From assembly GCA_027405735.1 (NCBI GenBank), contig JAPEHQ010000012.1:1674001-1738000 (forward strand): DNA of 64,000 nucleotides. Reading direction: 5' to 3'. The stretch's first letter is position 1, and every line of letters begins with the position of its first letter. A program made the translations under genes and the position numbers. The notes below the pieces were generated by a model, which ran no database searches, had not been told where the DNA came from, and worked only from the letters and a program-made list of their open reading frames with translations. Source of the stretch: Mucor racemosus. Taxonomy: Eukaryota; Mucoromycota; Mucoromycetes; Mucorales; Mucoraceae. Below are positions 26,840 to 40,063 of the stretch, in pieces.

Positions 26840-29175
26840 ATTTCATCTAGTTTGTTTGAAATTAGACTCTGTAATTAACAAATATCATTACTTAGTCTGA
26901 TATATTCAGGAAAAATTACACTTCATACATTAAAATGGATTCTGTATTTTTTTTTTTTTTTTTTTTTTTTGTATTAATCTGGTCAAGCAAAATTTGAGTG
27001 TTCAAGAAATTGAATTTTCATAATTTTCAACCTTCAAAATCGGAATGTATCCTCTTTTCTATAACTAACATCATACAAAACATTTTTTAACATATACCTT
27101 AGGCATTACTAAAAAGATATATATGAATCGGTTACATTATGCTACACCTGTTCCTAAATTTATTCTATATATCACGAAAGACTGAAAAACACGTAAAATT
27201 CGCTGTTTTTCCTTTGAAAACTAGGTCGCATTTTTCATCCCTGCTCAATTTTTTTTGCATTAAATAACATCAAAAAAAATTATATACCAATATACCTGAG
27301 ATGCTCAACTTTAATCTAAAAACAAGTATCCGAAAATATCCTAGTTTTTGCAGTTGGTATGAATTTTTTAATGTTAATGTTTCAAATTTTTGCGCGTATT
27401 TTGCTGATAAAAATTAAAACTTCGAGGCTTTATATCTCTACAAAAAAATAAGCTATACTAACAACTTTTAATAATAAAAATTACTTGTTTTGACATGTTC
27501 TATAACATATTTCAGTATAAAAAAATTCTGAGCATCTTTATTTCTTTTTCATTTTTTTGACATTTTTGTAGCCGATTTCAAACTTTTGATTAAATTGAGC
27601 AGTATTTTTTTTACATTCATGTCATCGACCTCGTTGAGCTCTTTCAGGCCCATTTTAGGGTTTTTCAAAATATTTATTTGTCGTGGAGATATCCTCAAAA
27701 TGTGTACAAAGAGACACCTTCGTTTCTGGCTCCCATTTTTCCCTTGTATACCCTCATCCCAAATTCTGAATCTGAAAAAAGTTGGACAAAAATCTCGGTT
27801 TCTCTATGAAAAATGCAGTTAAAACGTTGATCAATGGCTCGATTAATAGATAATTTTAGTGCGCATTATTGTAATTACTTAAGCTTAAAATATGCTTATC
27901 AAAAGTGTTCTGTATCTTCAAAAAACCTCCAAAATTTCAATTGCATTTTGCGCAAACGTTTACGTGAAACATGTTTTTAAATTTTATATAGTTGGATGCA
28001 GAATTTAAAACTGTACAAGAACCATTTAATACGCTAGATTGACTTACTTTGCAGTTCATGAACATTTGAACAATTTTGTTTTTTGAATCATTTTTCGTTC
28101 ATTTTTTGTAAATAAATTTTGGAACCCCGTTACTATAGGGTTTAAGCTGTGGTAAGAACTATTATTTTGATTATCTCGACGAAAAATTAACATTTTTCGC
28201 TACAACAAAAAATGCAGAGTAGCTCAAAGTTGGATCTACCTTGTGAATACCAAAAATTAATATATACCTCAATTTAAGTACTCAATTTTTAGTAATCAAT
28301 TTTAGGTCAATTTTGGCGTGTGGTCGATTTTCTTTTATGGCTCAGCAGACCATTTAAAGTAGAAATGGCGCTAAATCAACCAAAATCAGCATATATGACA
28401 ATGGCAACTACCAAAACTTATAAATAAACGTCCTCTTTATGCATGATCAAAATTATAATGCAATGTGTTTTACATTCGTTTTTCTAAAAACAAACTGTAT
28501 GTTAAATATTAATTCAAATAATTGTGAGCAAATAATTACTAGAAAAAACAACAGAAATTTACAGAAGCTCGTAGGCCTCTGTTTCTTGAATGGATTGCTT
28601 CATTAGATGATCAGTCGGTACCGGTAAAGTAAATAATTGGTAGAGTTATCTATAGAATACTTTCTGAATTTTCAAAAAATATAAGTTGTTGATGGAGCTA
28701 TTGATAAAGCAAAATTTTGAGATAGATTATTGACTCATATGCAAACCTCAGTAGCAAAAATAGATATGGTTTGCTGTCAAAGTTCAAGAACCTTTTTGCT
28801 TGAGCATTTTCTAAGACATTGTCGATAAAACAAATGCAATAATACATTATATCATCGTTAAATATACTTCATTCGGCCGTGTGCTTATGTATCTACATAG
28901 AATAAGCTTATCAATTGATCATAAACACTTTATAAAGAATTTTTTTTTCGCATTTACTTATATTCAGGGCATATTTACACGGTGAATTCATATAATTTTT
29001 ACTCGATGTTAAACAAACAGTTCAATATATTTTTGGGTTATACATATGTATAATACGCTCAGAATTACTTTTAAATCATGCATATATTTTTTTTTTATTT
29101 GTATTTTCATATGTATTTCTTTGTAATCCTTGTCAACCTATTACATTTCAAACCATCAACTTCAGGTATGGATAT
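26840..29175 (-). repeat. Dispersed repeat family R, copy R3 (inverted)
   Basis: Reverse complement of family R. It contains segment Z (about 27120-28338), its distal end with a poly-T/A tract (about 26948-26972), and segment X (28340-29175). It lacks segment Y, so X is joined directly to Z at 28338. The 124-codon frame is broken here by small changes; only part of it remains open on the opposite strand. Confidence 0.75.
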
Positions 29176-29469
29176 AGTGCCAATTTCATCAATCTGATAC
29201 AAAACACGGGTATATATAAGTGAAGGGAGCAACTATTGTATGTACTGCATCAACAAATATAAACATTTTATATTTTTAGCATTCAAGCTATGTGTGTCTC
29301 ATTTTATACTTTAATTAAAATCAAACACTCAGATAATTTGCAGGCACCAGCAGAACAGCGATTAAATTACTGGAATATATCATGCTTGATGTTTGAAACT
29401 CCTTGATTCATTGGGTTTCCCATATTTCTTCTCAACTCTTTTTATCTTTAACCTCAATATTATAACAAA
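29176..29469 (+). promoter_or_regulatory. Upstream region of VPS45
   Basis: The 294 bp between repeat R3 and the VPS45 start include a TATATATAAG stretch about 255 bp upstream of the ATG and CT-rich DNA just before it. This is the only unique DNA available as promoter. No factor-binding site is claimed. Confidence 0.3.
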
Positions 29470-31334
29470 ATGGACGTTATAAAAGCAGTTCAACACTATG
29501 CAGAAAAGATGATAAACGACGTACCTGGTATGAAGGCTTTATTGCTGGATACAGAGACAGTAAGTCCTATTTTAGAAAGTCTACAAGTTGATATTCACAG
29601 AATCATTATTAGACGCCTATTATATCCCTAGTAACAACACAGTCGACACTCTTGACAAAAGAATGTTATTTAATTGATAGAATTGATAATAGAAACCGAG
29701 ATAAAATGAAGCATTTGAAATGCATATGTTTTTTGAGACCCACGCGCGAAACTCTTCAATATCTAATTGCTGAACTCAGGGAGCCTTCCTATGGTGATTA
29801 TTATTTATGTAAGTCTATGCATGTTTACTATTAATGATTCATTGTTTAAAATTGAGGGAAATTTAGACTTTAGTAATACTATTCGTAAAGCTGATATTGA
29901 ACAACTCGCAGAAGTGGATGAACATGAAGTTATTCGAGAAGTGCAAGAGTATTATGGAGATTACTTGGCCATCAACCCCGACCTATTTTCTCTTGGTCAA
30001 GACCCTCGCCAATACTTTGGTAACAGTGTAAACAGTTGGGAAGCTGATACATTTGAGCAATCCGTCAAAGGAGTATGTGCAGTGTTATTGAGTCTCAAGA
30101 AAAAGCCAGTGATTCGTTATGAAAGAGGATCAGCAATGGCCAAAAAACTGGCTTTGGAAGTACAAAATACCATCACATCTGAAGGACAATTGTTTGATTT
30201 TAGACGACCTGATACACCACCGATTTTGTTAATTTTAGACAGAAGAAATGATCCAGTTACGCCTCTATTAACACAGTGGACTTATCAAGCAATGGTACAT
30301 GAATTAATTGGTATTCATCATGGTAGAGTTGATATGACAAATGTACCTGAAGTAAAGAATGAATTAAAGGTATGCTTTCATATTGACATAAACAGGAAAT
30401 GGTACTCATGTATAGTTATAATCAGGAAATCGTTTTATCCCCTGATCAAGATCCATTTTTCAAGAAATCAATGTATTTAAATTTGGGAGATTTGGGAGCC
30501 ACTATCAAACAATATGTGGATGAATATCAATCAAAGACCAAATCCAACATGAACATCGAATCAATTGCTGACATGAAACGATTTGTTGAAGAATATCCTG
30601 AATTTAGAAAGCTATCCGGAAATGTTTCCAAACATGTGGCACTTGTGAGTGAATTAAGTAGAAGAGTTGCACAAGATCATCTTTTAGAAATCAGTGAATT
30701 AGAGCAAGGACTTGCCTGTAATGAAAACCATAACAGTGATCTTAGAAATATACAACGTTTGATCGAAAATCCCCAGATTGATGAAGATTCTAAAATTCGT
30801 TTGGTTTTATTATATGCTTTGAGATACGAAAGAATGGCTAATAATGCGGTTAAATCGCTGATTGATTTGTTGGATCGAGTTGGAATTAGTGAAAAAAAGA
30901 GTGCGCTTGTGCCTTCCTTATTGTTCTATGCTGGTTATCAACAAAGACAAGATGATCTATTTTCAAATCAATCATTTTTATCTCGAGGTAAAAGTGCTTT
31001 AAAAGGATTGAAAGGTGTAGAGAATGTCTATACACAACACACACCTCATCTGGGCGATACATTAGATTTACTTATCAAGGCACGTCTTAAGGATACAGAT
31101 TATCCATTTGTATCCAATGACAATTCCATGTTGCGTGAAAGACCTCAAGACATTATTGTATTTATTTGCGGCGGTACAACATTTGAAGAAGCAAGATACA
31201 TTGCACAATTGAATGCTTCAACACCTGGTGTCCGTATTGTTTTAGGTGGCAATAATGTTCATAATTCTAAATCATTCTTGAGTCAAATTAGTAAAGTAGG
31301 CGAAAATTATATGAACCTCTCTTCTAATAGATAA
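29470..31334 (+). CDS. VPS45: Vps45, Sec1/Munc18-family regulator of endosomal SNAREs
   Basis: SM protein that binds the Tlg2/syntaxin-16 SNARE and promotes fusion of Golgi-derived vesicles with endosomes. Four exons (29470-29559, 29613-29808, 29867-30369, 30426-31334) give 565 residues, the normal length. Family features in order: KALLLDTETTPIISLV, then HLKCICFLRPTRETLQYLI, YFSNTIRKADIEQLAEVDEHE, VQEYYGDYLAINPDLFSLG, LDRRNDPVTPLLTQWTYQAM, KGLKGVENVYTQH and ERPQDIIVFICGGTTFEEAR. The acceptor of intron 2 was chosen because it restores YFSNTI; alternative AGs break the frame. The stop is only 128 bp before the start of the downstream MAPKKK gene on the same strand. The neighbours give no functional link. 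Confidence 0.95.
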
Positions 31335-31462
31335 AATACCTTTTTACTTTTATGTTGTGCTACAATCAAATAAAATTTTATTTAAACATCCGTTTGGTTA
31401 TTCCCTTCTTCCCCTCCCTTCTCTTTTACTTTTTTTTCACCTTTTTTTTTACAGAAAGAAAA

Positions 31463-34400
31463 ATGTCTATACCTTTACCTCCATCTTCTCCATCAGCAAG
31501 GCAATTAAGACAGCCTTCTCCAACTTCGCCTTCTTATTCCGAACACCAATATAAAAGAACATTATTAGATGATGTAAAAAATTGGTCAGAACAAAGAGTT
31601 ACAGATTGGTTATGTAACCAAGCGTTGGGACGTTTTAGTCAAAGGTTTATAGGTATATGGTTTATGTATTACATATAAAACATTCAATGTATTCATTCAA
31701 ATATACTTTATAAAGAACATAATATCTCGGGCTCAGTATTACTCGACTTGGATTATGATGCATTCAAAGCTATGGACATTAAAACTGTGGGTGAAAGAGT
31801 ACGCCTTGCTGCTGCTATCAAAGCGCTTCGACAAGAATGCTATTTAGCCGCCTCTTTAGCCGCAAGAACACCTACTAGAGTAAATTTAATATCAAATCTA
31901 TTGCATAAGCTACAAAATCTCATATTTTCATTCTTTATAGACACATACACCTTTAGACAGGCACAATAATAGTAATATTGATTCTAAGCATGAGGGATTT
32001 AATATGACTGAGAACTTTACATCAACACCGACTACTGCAAATTCAAAGATTTCTAAATCCACAGAGACAAGTGCAAAAAGTTTATTAAATAGGTCCAATT
32101 CATTTTCGAGGTTTTTAGGTAGATCAGACTCAAAACGATCGCAAAGAACTCATAATAATAGTAATGCCAATATTTCTAATTTACAACTATCTCAACAAAA
32201 TTCACTACAAAATTCACAACAAAATTCTGATATTTACTCACAAGCTCCATCGAGTCCAAGAACAATCCAAAAGGTAAAATCAAAAGATGATTTTTGAATG
32301 AAATTCTATTTTCTCTTACACAGGTTCATGTTTTGATCAATTAGCGAAATTCATTAGAAGGAGGTATCATGTCTATGGAAAAAGTTAAACAGACATGTGT
32401 TAAAGTATTTGGTGAAGATGGACAAACGCGTATTGTCAATGTTCATACAGCAAATGAAGCCAAACAAATCATGGGAAAGGTTTTGCACAAATTTGGCATT
32501 GACGAGAGTAATGCAGATAGTTATTGTATCTTTGTTGGTTCCAGTACAAATGGTGAAGCGCGTGCTTTATCTGATTTAGAGTTGATTGAGATATGCAGAT
32601 CTGCCGATAGACCAGAAAAAGAAAGATTGATTTTACGTAAAAGACACATGTATCCTACACACGAAGAATTTAAGCGCAAAGGAACAATCAATGCTAATCG
32701 ACGAGGATTCAGAAATGATGACGATCAACATAAACCTCATTCACCTTTACATAATAATTGGAATACCAGTTCAAGTACCTTAAATCGTCCTGATTACTAC
32801 TCAAATCGTGCGAGCCAAGTTGGATCATTAAGATCAAATACAACCAGTAGTCATAGTAGCAGTACTCGCGGTCAGGGACGAAGAAGGTTCTTTGGTGAAC
32901 GTCCGCCATCTGAAATCATTTCATCGAATCTTCAATCGTTTTTTCCAAATCATAATCGTGAGATATTAGAAACAGCGGGTATCAAAGCACAGAGATTATC
33001 AATGACCCGCCGCAATTCTGCATTGAGTCGATTAGAACCTCGCAATTATCGAAACAGCGTTTTACCTGAATTGGTATCCGTATTGGGAGTAGATTTAGAT
33101 AAATTTTTAGAGGAGGAAGAAGATCAAGAAGTGGTAATGAGTAGCAGCAGTAGTAGCAGCAGCAGTAGCAGTAGTGGAAGTTGTATATCAAGCGATCATG
33201 AAGAATCAATAGCAGAAGCCAAAAGTATGCAAAATGAAGCCCTTCTGCTGCCAACTGAAGAATTAGATGTACATCCAACCGCAGAATTAGATATACATCC
33301 AACTGAAGATGTACATCCAACTGCACCTGTAGATAAAGATGTTGTAAAAGATTTACTTGATCAACAACAAAAAGCAAATCAAAGAAGAACATCTAGCTTA
33401 AATTACTTGAATGAATCAAAACCTGTTAAATTAGATGAAAATAGTAAGTGTCATGGCAATTTTTTTGTTTTGTTTTGTTTGAGAGATTGTCTAATCATGC
33501 CTTAGAAAAAGAGACGGTGACAGAAACGATAATTCCTGCCATAAAAGAAATTGTAACTACCCCTACTTCCGCTACCAAATCAAAATTGTTACCCGATACC
33601 TGGATGAAAGGGTCGCTCATTGGTCGTGGTACCTTTGGAGATGTTTACTTGGGTCTTAATCCAATCAGTGGTGAATTAATGGCCGTTAAACAGGTCGAAT
33701 TACCAGTTGAAAATTCAGCCACAGAGGAACGAAAAAAATCCATGGTAAAAGCTCTTCATAGAGAAATCGAGCTTTTGCGTGATTTAGAACATGATAATAT
33801 CGTACAGTATTTGGGGTCAAAAGAAGATGATTCTTATTTCAGCATTTTTCTAGAGTATGTACCAGGCGGTTCCGTAGCTGGCCTACTTTCCAGTTATGGT
33901 GCATTCCAGGAACCTTTAGTAAAAAGCTTTGTTCGTCAAATTCTCAAGGGATTAAATTATTTACACAACAAAGATATTGTGCATCGAGATATAAAGGGAG
34001 CCAATGTATTAGTGGACAATAAAGGAGGTGTCAAAATTACAGACTTTGGTATTTCTAAAAAGGTAGAAGAAGACATAATCTTTCAAGGACAAAGTGCTTC
34101 TGCTGCACATCGACCGAGTTTACAGGGCTCCATTTACTGGATGGCACCTGAAGTTGTAAAGCAAACTCATTATACAAGAAAGGCCGATATTTGGTCTTTG
34201 GGTTGTATGGTAGTTGAGATGCTTACTGGAGATCATCCTTTCCCAGAATATTCTCAAATGCAAGCTATATTTCAGGTAAATAATACATTGTTGCGAATAA
34301 TGCATTCAAACCGTAATTGACATGGAATTCATAGATTGGATGTTATACCGCACCTAATATTCCCACTAATTTGAGCGACGATGCTCAAGACTTTTTAGGG

Positions 34401-34574
34401 TGTACCTTTCAATTGTAATGTATTATAAAAGCACTTGATACAAATAGATTACTGACATTAATTTATAATAGAAATCATGAAGAGAGACCTTCTGCTGATG
34501 AACTGTTAAAACACCCATTCTTGTACGAAATTCCCGAAGTGGAAGACAATGATGTATCATCTATATCCACTTAA
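31463..34574 (+). CDS. STE11: Ste11/Byr2-type MAP kinase kinase kinase (SAM-RA-kinase)
   Basis: Serine/threonine kinase at the top of a pheromone/filamentation-type MAPK cascade, expected to phosphorylate a Ste7-like MAPKK. Seven exons (31463-31652, 31716-31879, 31941-32273, 32345-33443, 33506-34275, 34335-34414, 34472-34574) give 912 residues. A SAM domain spans about residues 40-106 (adaptor binding). A Ras-association-like domain spans about 240-328 and starts CVKVFGEDGQTR. A low-complexity linker follows, with a poly-Ser run near 495-510 and a short repeated HPTAELD-type motif. The kinase domain spans about 628-895 with GRGTFGDVYLG, the lysine in MAVKQVEL, HRDIKGANVL, DFGISKK and WMAPEVV, all intact. 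An AATAAA signal lies 20 bp after the stop. The intron at 32274-32344 was placed so that QKRNSLEGG joins in frame. Confidence 0.92.
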
Positions 34575-35301
34575 AATGTGTAATTGTAATGTCTAATAAA
34601 GTTACCCCTTTGTTTCATACAATATACTTGTATTCACTATATATATCATGTAAGGATTTGGATTGATGGAGAAAAGATAATAACAGAAAAAATGTAAAAA
34701 CTTGATCTGTCAAAATTTTAAAGGTTTTTTTCACATGATTGAGATATAATAAATTTGCATAAAAATAGCTACAAATGCGAGCAAGTATATCAAGCATATG
34801 TTGGTATTTTTTTTTCTCGATTGTATGACAAAAATCTGTCTCGCATGAAGAGCACATTTTGTTGAGTAAGCTAAATTCGATGGTTTAAAACACAGACAAA
34901 TTCATATCATGGTAGTAGTAGATATCAAAAATCAAAAGATTTCTTGTTGATGGAAAGCGTGGAGAAAGTGCTCTTAAACGTGGAAATTGTTTTATCGAAT
35001 ATCGTACCAAAATAGGCATTAATATACATAAAAGTTACCTGAAATTCCTGAGAAAAATTCCCAAACAAAAAGTATTAAGTCGTTTTTTTTTTTCTGCATA
35101 TTTTTAAATTGAGTCTGACAGGTTGTCGTACAAAAAAAAAGATTCCTAAATATCCAAATGGAGAGTAAAAAGATTGCCAGTTTGCTTTATTGTGTATTGG
35201 TGGGAATATAATGGGGAAGATTATTAAAATAATAAATGCATGCCATGTAATAATTAAGTAAAAATTGTTATGATTGCTCTTGAGATGAGAGTTGATCAGT
35301 G
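34575..35301. other. Intergenic region between convergent genes
   Basis: Separates the 3' ends of the MAPKKK gene (plus) and the membrane-protein gene (minus). It contains AATAAA at 34595-34600 for the MAPKKK transcript. No gene or repeat recognised. Confidence 0.4.
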
Positions 35302-36663
35302 CTATTGTTGGCATTCTTTTTCCAATGTAGCTCGTAATGGGTTGTTTTGGACCAAATCTTCTTTATCTGTCATACATGGTTTTACGACATTTGAAACGGC
35401 TGCAGATGAACCATGCGTTACACTTTCGATATCTTCATTCTCAGCGACCGCAAGCATCATAATTGATGAAATGACACTTGCACAATGTTCGCTTTCACTA
35501 TCATCAGCTACAGAACCGGCATTGTTATTATTTGCGTATTGTAGATTGTGAAAACCTGCCATTGGGTTAAAACTATTATACAGTTCTGGGCCGAATTGAT
35601 AACTAGCAGTGTTGAAAGATGTACTCATTTCATTCGTTGGAAAAAAGTACGGATTGGCATTGTTAGACACAGGTATGGTAGGAGGTGCACACATGAATGG
35701 TTGATGAAAAGCGTAGAAGGGCATGTTGTTTCCAGAATCATTGTTATTATCATTAAAAAATGCAAGAGGTTGATGCTGCAATATTGGTCTATAAGAAGGG
35801 CCGAACCCATCATAGGATGGCTCCAAATTGTTGTGAACACTCAAAGACGTATTTGATCCCCCTGATAAAGAACTGCCGCTGCTAGTGTTATTAGGCTGTA
35901 CTTTGTAATAAGATCTAAATTCTTCTCTGGGGTCGGAATGAGAAGTCTGATAATAGATACGAGTTGAATCGTATTGTGCTTGAGATCGAGGTAAGCTAAT
36001 AAGCTGATTGTCATCATAATGTATGTGTTGTTTTTCGTCTTCATTTTCATAACCAAGGTTGTTGGTACTAGCACGAGCATTCTTTCTCTCTAATTCTCGT
36101 AATTCTTTCTCTTTCCTTGCTTTACGCAAGGCTTTTCGTCTACCCCAACAAATCACATAAAATGAATAAAATACAATGAGACCTCCAGTTACACTACCAA
36201 AAATAACGCCCACTAATTGCCCCTTGTTTAATCCTGAATAAGATTTCACAGATATAGTAGATGGTGTAGCAGAGGCAGAGGAAAGTGCTGTAGTAGGAAC
36301 CCATGATTTTTTACTTCTAGTAACTTCATTTGGTACTTTTGAAACATGTGCAGAATACATTGTAGGAATTGGCGCATCAGGATCAACAACTTTTGTACGA
36401 GTTGCATCCTTTGTGCCAGTGGCTATAGGGGTAAATAGTGTAATATGGTACTGTTCAGGATCTTCTGTTGGTATGATATTTTTGTTAGTTGTTGTAGCAA
36501 TTGGAGAATAAATCTTTGGTAAATCGTATTTGAAATATTTCTTGGAAGTAGAAGTAGGTGTAGGTAATTCTAAAGCCTCCTCACTAGAATCTGATGCAAT
36601 TTGCTCAATTAAAGCTAAATTAGAAGCATCTCTTTTTAATATTGAATTTGGTTTTAGAGCCAT
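35302..36663 (-). CDS. Single-pass membrane protein of unknown function
   Basis: An uninterrupted frame of 453 residues with ATG start and TAG stop. Residues 1-147 are Ser/Thr/Pro-rich, as in a glycosylated extracellular stalk, but there is no cleavable signal peptide at the N-terminus. One hydrophobic segment (about 148-173, GQLVGVIFGSVTGG followed by IVFYSFYVICW) is followed by a strongly basic stretch (GRRKALRKARKEKE). That predicts a type I/III orientation with a cytoplasmic tail of about 275 residues. The tail is Asn/Ser/Tyr/Pro-rich and disordered. The layout resembles fungal wall-sensor or mucin-like proteins, but no cysteine-rich WSC domain is present. I do not recognise the family. 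It converges with the MAPKKK gene. Confidence 0.75.
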   Translation of the reverse strand: MALKPNSILKRDASNLALIEQIASDSSEEALELPTPTSTSKKYFKYDLPKIYSPIATTTNKNIIPTEDPEQYHITLFTPIATGTKDATRTKVVDPDAPIPTMYSAHVSKVPNEVTRSKKSWVPTTALSSASATPSTISVKSYSGLNKGQLVGVIFGSVTGGLIVFYSFYVICWGRRKALRKARKEKELRELERKNARASTNNLGYENEDEKQHIHYDDNQLISLPRSQAQYDSTRIYYQTSHSDPREEFRSYYKVQPNNTSSGSSLSGGSNTSLSVHNNLEPSYDGFGPSYRPILQHQPLAFFNDNNNDSGNNMPFYAFHQPFMCAPPTIPVSNNANPYFFPTNEMSTSFNTASYQFGPELYNSFNPMAGFHNLQYANNNNAGSVADDSESEHCASVISSIMMLAVAENEDIESVTHGSSAAVSNVVKPCMTDKEDLVQNNPLRATLEKECQQ

Positions 36664-37246
36664 TTTGGAGTGATGGTTAATTTGTTAAATGAAGAAAAAA
36701 CGAACGATCGTGAGGGTTCTTTTCTTTTATGAGTTTTATCTGATTCGATTATCAAAATCAAAAGTAAAACCTTTCTATTTTTTTTGGGGGGGAGTTCGAG
36801 GATACTAAAATGTTTTGCTTCCAAACGACCCTGATCTCAACAGAGTTGCCATAATTCTGAAACAAGAAAATCTAATACAGTAGTTTAGCATGTACTTCAT
36901 TAATGGAACTTTATTGAATTCATATGATTTACAATAATTACAATCTGACACTATATCATTTATACGAAATACGTGTATCTCTTCTTCGTTTATTAATTCT
37001 TTGTAATTTTTTTTTAACATGTAGGCATCCATATAAGCTTCCTAGATTTCCTTTTTTCCATTCGGCGCGATAAAAATTATGTTTGTTTTAGACGAGAAGA
37101 ACCAGATATTTATACATAAATATAAACTTTCCATTTGATAACATTAGTACGAGTGTATAATAATTAATTTCACATACGTATATGAATAACCTTGAAGTTT
37201 TACACGATATACTTGATTTTATATTTAAATGCTAAAATATATTAAA
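36664..37246. other. Intergenic region upstream of the membrane-protein gene
   Basis: AT-rich with a poly-T/G run near 36776-36792. No gene seen. It ends where dispersed repeat R4 begins. Confidence 0.35.
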
Positions 37247-39540
37247 ACCAGCAAATCAATGAGATACTAAAATTATATCTCTAAATACTGTTACAGCTGT
37301 AATATATATTTTGAAACTTGCAGCCCATTTGGATCAATATTCATTGATTTCAAGCAGAAGAAAAGGTTTTTTTTTTCAAAAACATGTTCAAAAATTCTTC
37401 AAAAACAGTTGTTAGTTAATGAAATCTAAATATGTTCTTCGTACATCTACTGTGCATTAAGTGCAACTTCAAAATTCAATTTTGAGCCATTATTTGATTT
37501 TATAAAAATTATCAAAGAATGTCTTCTGAAAAAATCCATACAAAATAGTTTAAACGAATACAAATTTTCATTTATCCATTTCCACAGCAACACTACAAGT
37601 ACCTGTCATTGCAACAGGAGGTTATTTGGACCCTCATTCGTCGAGAACTGTTAAACTTACTGACTTTAGTAGACATAAATAGGAAAATAGCAAATAACCA
37701 ACTTGTTGTTCAAACTTTTCGAATGCACAGTGATCCATAAAAGCTGGTATTTGAAATACTTGTAGTACCTTTTCATGCCTATATCCATGAAGAGTGACAG
37801 ATAACTTGGATCAGTATTCATTATAGAGATCGCAGTATTTAAATTATTTTCAATAAAAGTGCGTAGTAAAGTATAAGTAATCTTTAGCAATGATTTTCTC
37901 GACGCATATTAGCTTGTGAAAGTTACTCTCCGAAGTCATTATGTCAAAGATGTGTCCCTACTCTCATGTAAAGTTGGAAGTTACTAAGGTCGAAATTCGC
38001 TGAGATCGAGCTTATGGTATCGGTTTTTTACGGTTGTAGAAAAATATGCTTCAGGTGGTTTTTAAATGGTTTTCCAATGTTTTTGCCCAATATTGAGTAA
38101 TATGTCAAATCTTCAAAGAAAATATATCTTACATCTATGGGCCATTAACAATTGTCCGAAAATAAAAGAGTTAAAACAAGAATAAAAGCGCACTGGAGTC
38201 AAACATTCATCAAAATCGATCATACGCCAAAATTGACCTAAAATTGATTATTAAAAATTTAGCACTTAAACTGAGGTATATATTAATTTTTGGTATTCAC
38301 AAGGTAGATCCAACTTTGAGCTACTCTGCATTTTTTGTTGTAGCGAAAAATATTAATTTTTCGTCGGGATAATCAAAATAATAGTTCTTACCACAGCTTA
38401 AACACCATAGTAACGGGGTTCCAAAATTTATCTGAAAAAAATGAACGAAAAATGATTCAAAAAACAAAATTGTTCAAATGTTCATGAACTGCAAAGTAAG
38501 TCAATCTAGCGTATTAAATGGTTCTTGTACAGTTTCAAATTCTGCATCCAACTATATAAAATTTAAAAACATGTTTCACGTAAACGTTTGCGCAAAATGC
38601 AATTGAAATTTTGGAGGTTTTTTGAAGATACAGAACACTTTTAATAAGCATATTTTAAGCTTAAGTAATTACAATAATGCGCACTAAAATTATCTATTAA
38701 TCGAGCCATTGATCAACGTTTTAACTGCATTTTTCGTAGAGAAACCGAGATTTTTGTCCAACTTTTTTCAGATTCAGAATTTGGGATGAGGGTATACAAG
38801 GGAAAAATGGGAGCCAGAAACGAAGGTGTCTATTTGTACACATTTTTGAGGATATCTCCACGACAAATAAATATTTTGAAAAACCCTAAAATGGGCCTAA
38901 AAGAGCTTAACGAGGTCGATGACATGAATGTAAAAAAAATACTACTCAATTTAATCAAAAGTTTGAAATCGGCTACAAAAATGTCAAAAAAATGAAAAAA
39001 AAATAAAAGTGCTCAAATTTTTTTTATACTAAAATATGTTATAGAGCATGTCAAAACAAGTAAGTTTTATTATTAAAAGTTGTTAGTATAGCTTATTTTT
39101 TTGTAGAGATATAAAGCCTCGAAGTTTTAATTTTTATCAGCAAAATACGCGTAAAAATCAGAAACATTAACATTAAAAAATTCATACCAACTGCAAAAAC
39201 TAGGATATTTCCGGATACTTGTTTTTAGATTAAAGTTGAGCATCTCAGGTATATTGGTATATAATTTTTTTTTGATGTTATTTAGTGCAAAAAAAAAGAG
39301 CAGGGATGAAAAGTGCGACCTAGTTTTCAAAGGAAAAACAGCGAATTTTACGTGTTTTTGAGACTTTTATGAGATATATAATAATATAAGAGATAAGTGG
39401 CATAATGTGACCAATTCATATTTATTTAGCAGGGCCTAAGATACATTTTAGATTGTATATTTATTATGAGGTTAGTTATAGAAAAGAGGGCACGCTTCGA
39501 TTTGGAAGTTTGAAACTTTTGAAAGTTAGCGATAGTCTTA
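37247..39540 (+). repeat. Dispersed repeat family R, copy R4 (segments Y and Z)
   Basis: Aligns with R1 from about 3997 onward (segments Y and Z) and continues past the CATAATGTGACC site where R1 carries the CACTA-like insertion. Segment X is absent. The 124-codon frame is broken near its start; only the last 70 codons remain open (38786-38995). This copy gives the empty-site sequence for the solo LTR, the TCGAG-rich MITE and the CACTA-like element. Confidence 0.8.
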
Positions 39541-40063
39541 AAATACACATTTATGATGGTAGCAACTTAAGTATATGAAGATGTATTTGATATCATTACG
39601 TATGTTTGGCTTGAATAATAAAAAATAAAATCAATGATATTATATTGTTATACAGTATTCATTCATATTAGAAAAGTTATGAAGCATTCTCAACTTGGAA
39701 AACTAACTTTACGGAGATACTGTAAAAGCTTTTATAATGCAAATGACGACGATTTTAGGTTTGCAAACAAAATCTACTAAAAGATCATCTGAAAAGGGTA
39801 TGCAAAATGGGTGAACCAAATTTGAAATTAAACGGTTTCGCAAGTTTTCGAAAATGCAAAATCACTAGTGATTACAAAAAAGTAAACATATGAAGAAATT
39901 GCGTTAAAGCTGACCAAAAATTCTTGCATTAGCAAATTTCATAACATTCAGCATTCTATATACTTTTTATGAAATGTCTTGAATTTTAGAAACTATAATG
40001 CATTTTATTATTTAAGCAAGTGGATGAATGTATATATATAAAATCTATTTTATTTTAATTTGC
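39541..40063. other. AT-rich intergenic region, nothing recognised
   Basis: Between repeat R4 and the 3' end of RRP9. No open frame of note and no repeat match within the window. Confidence 0.35.
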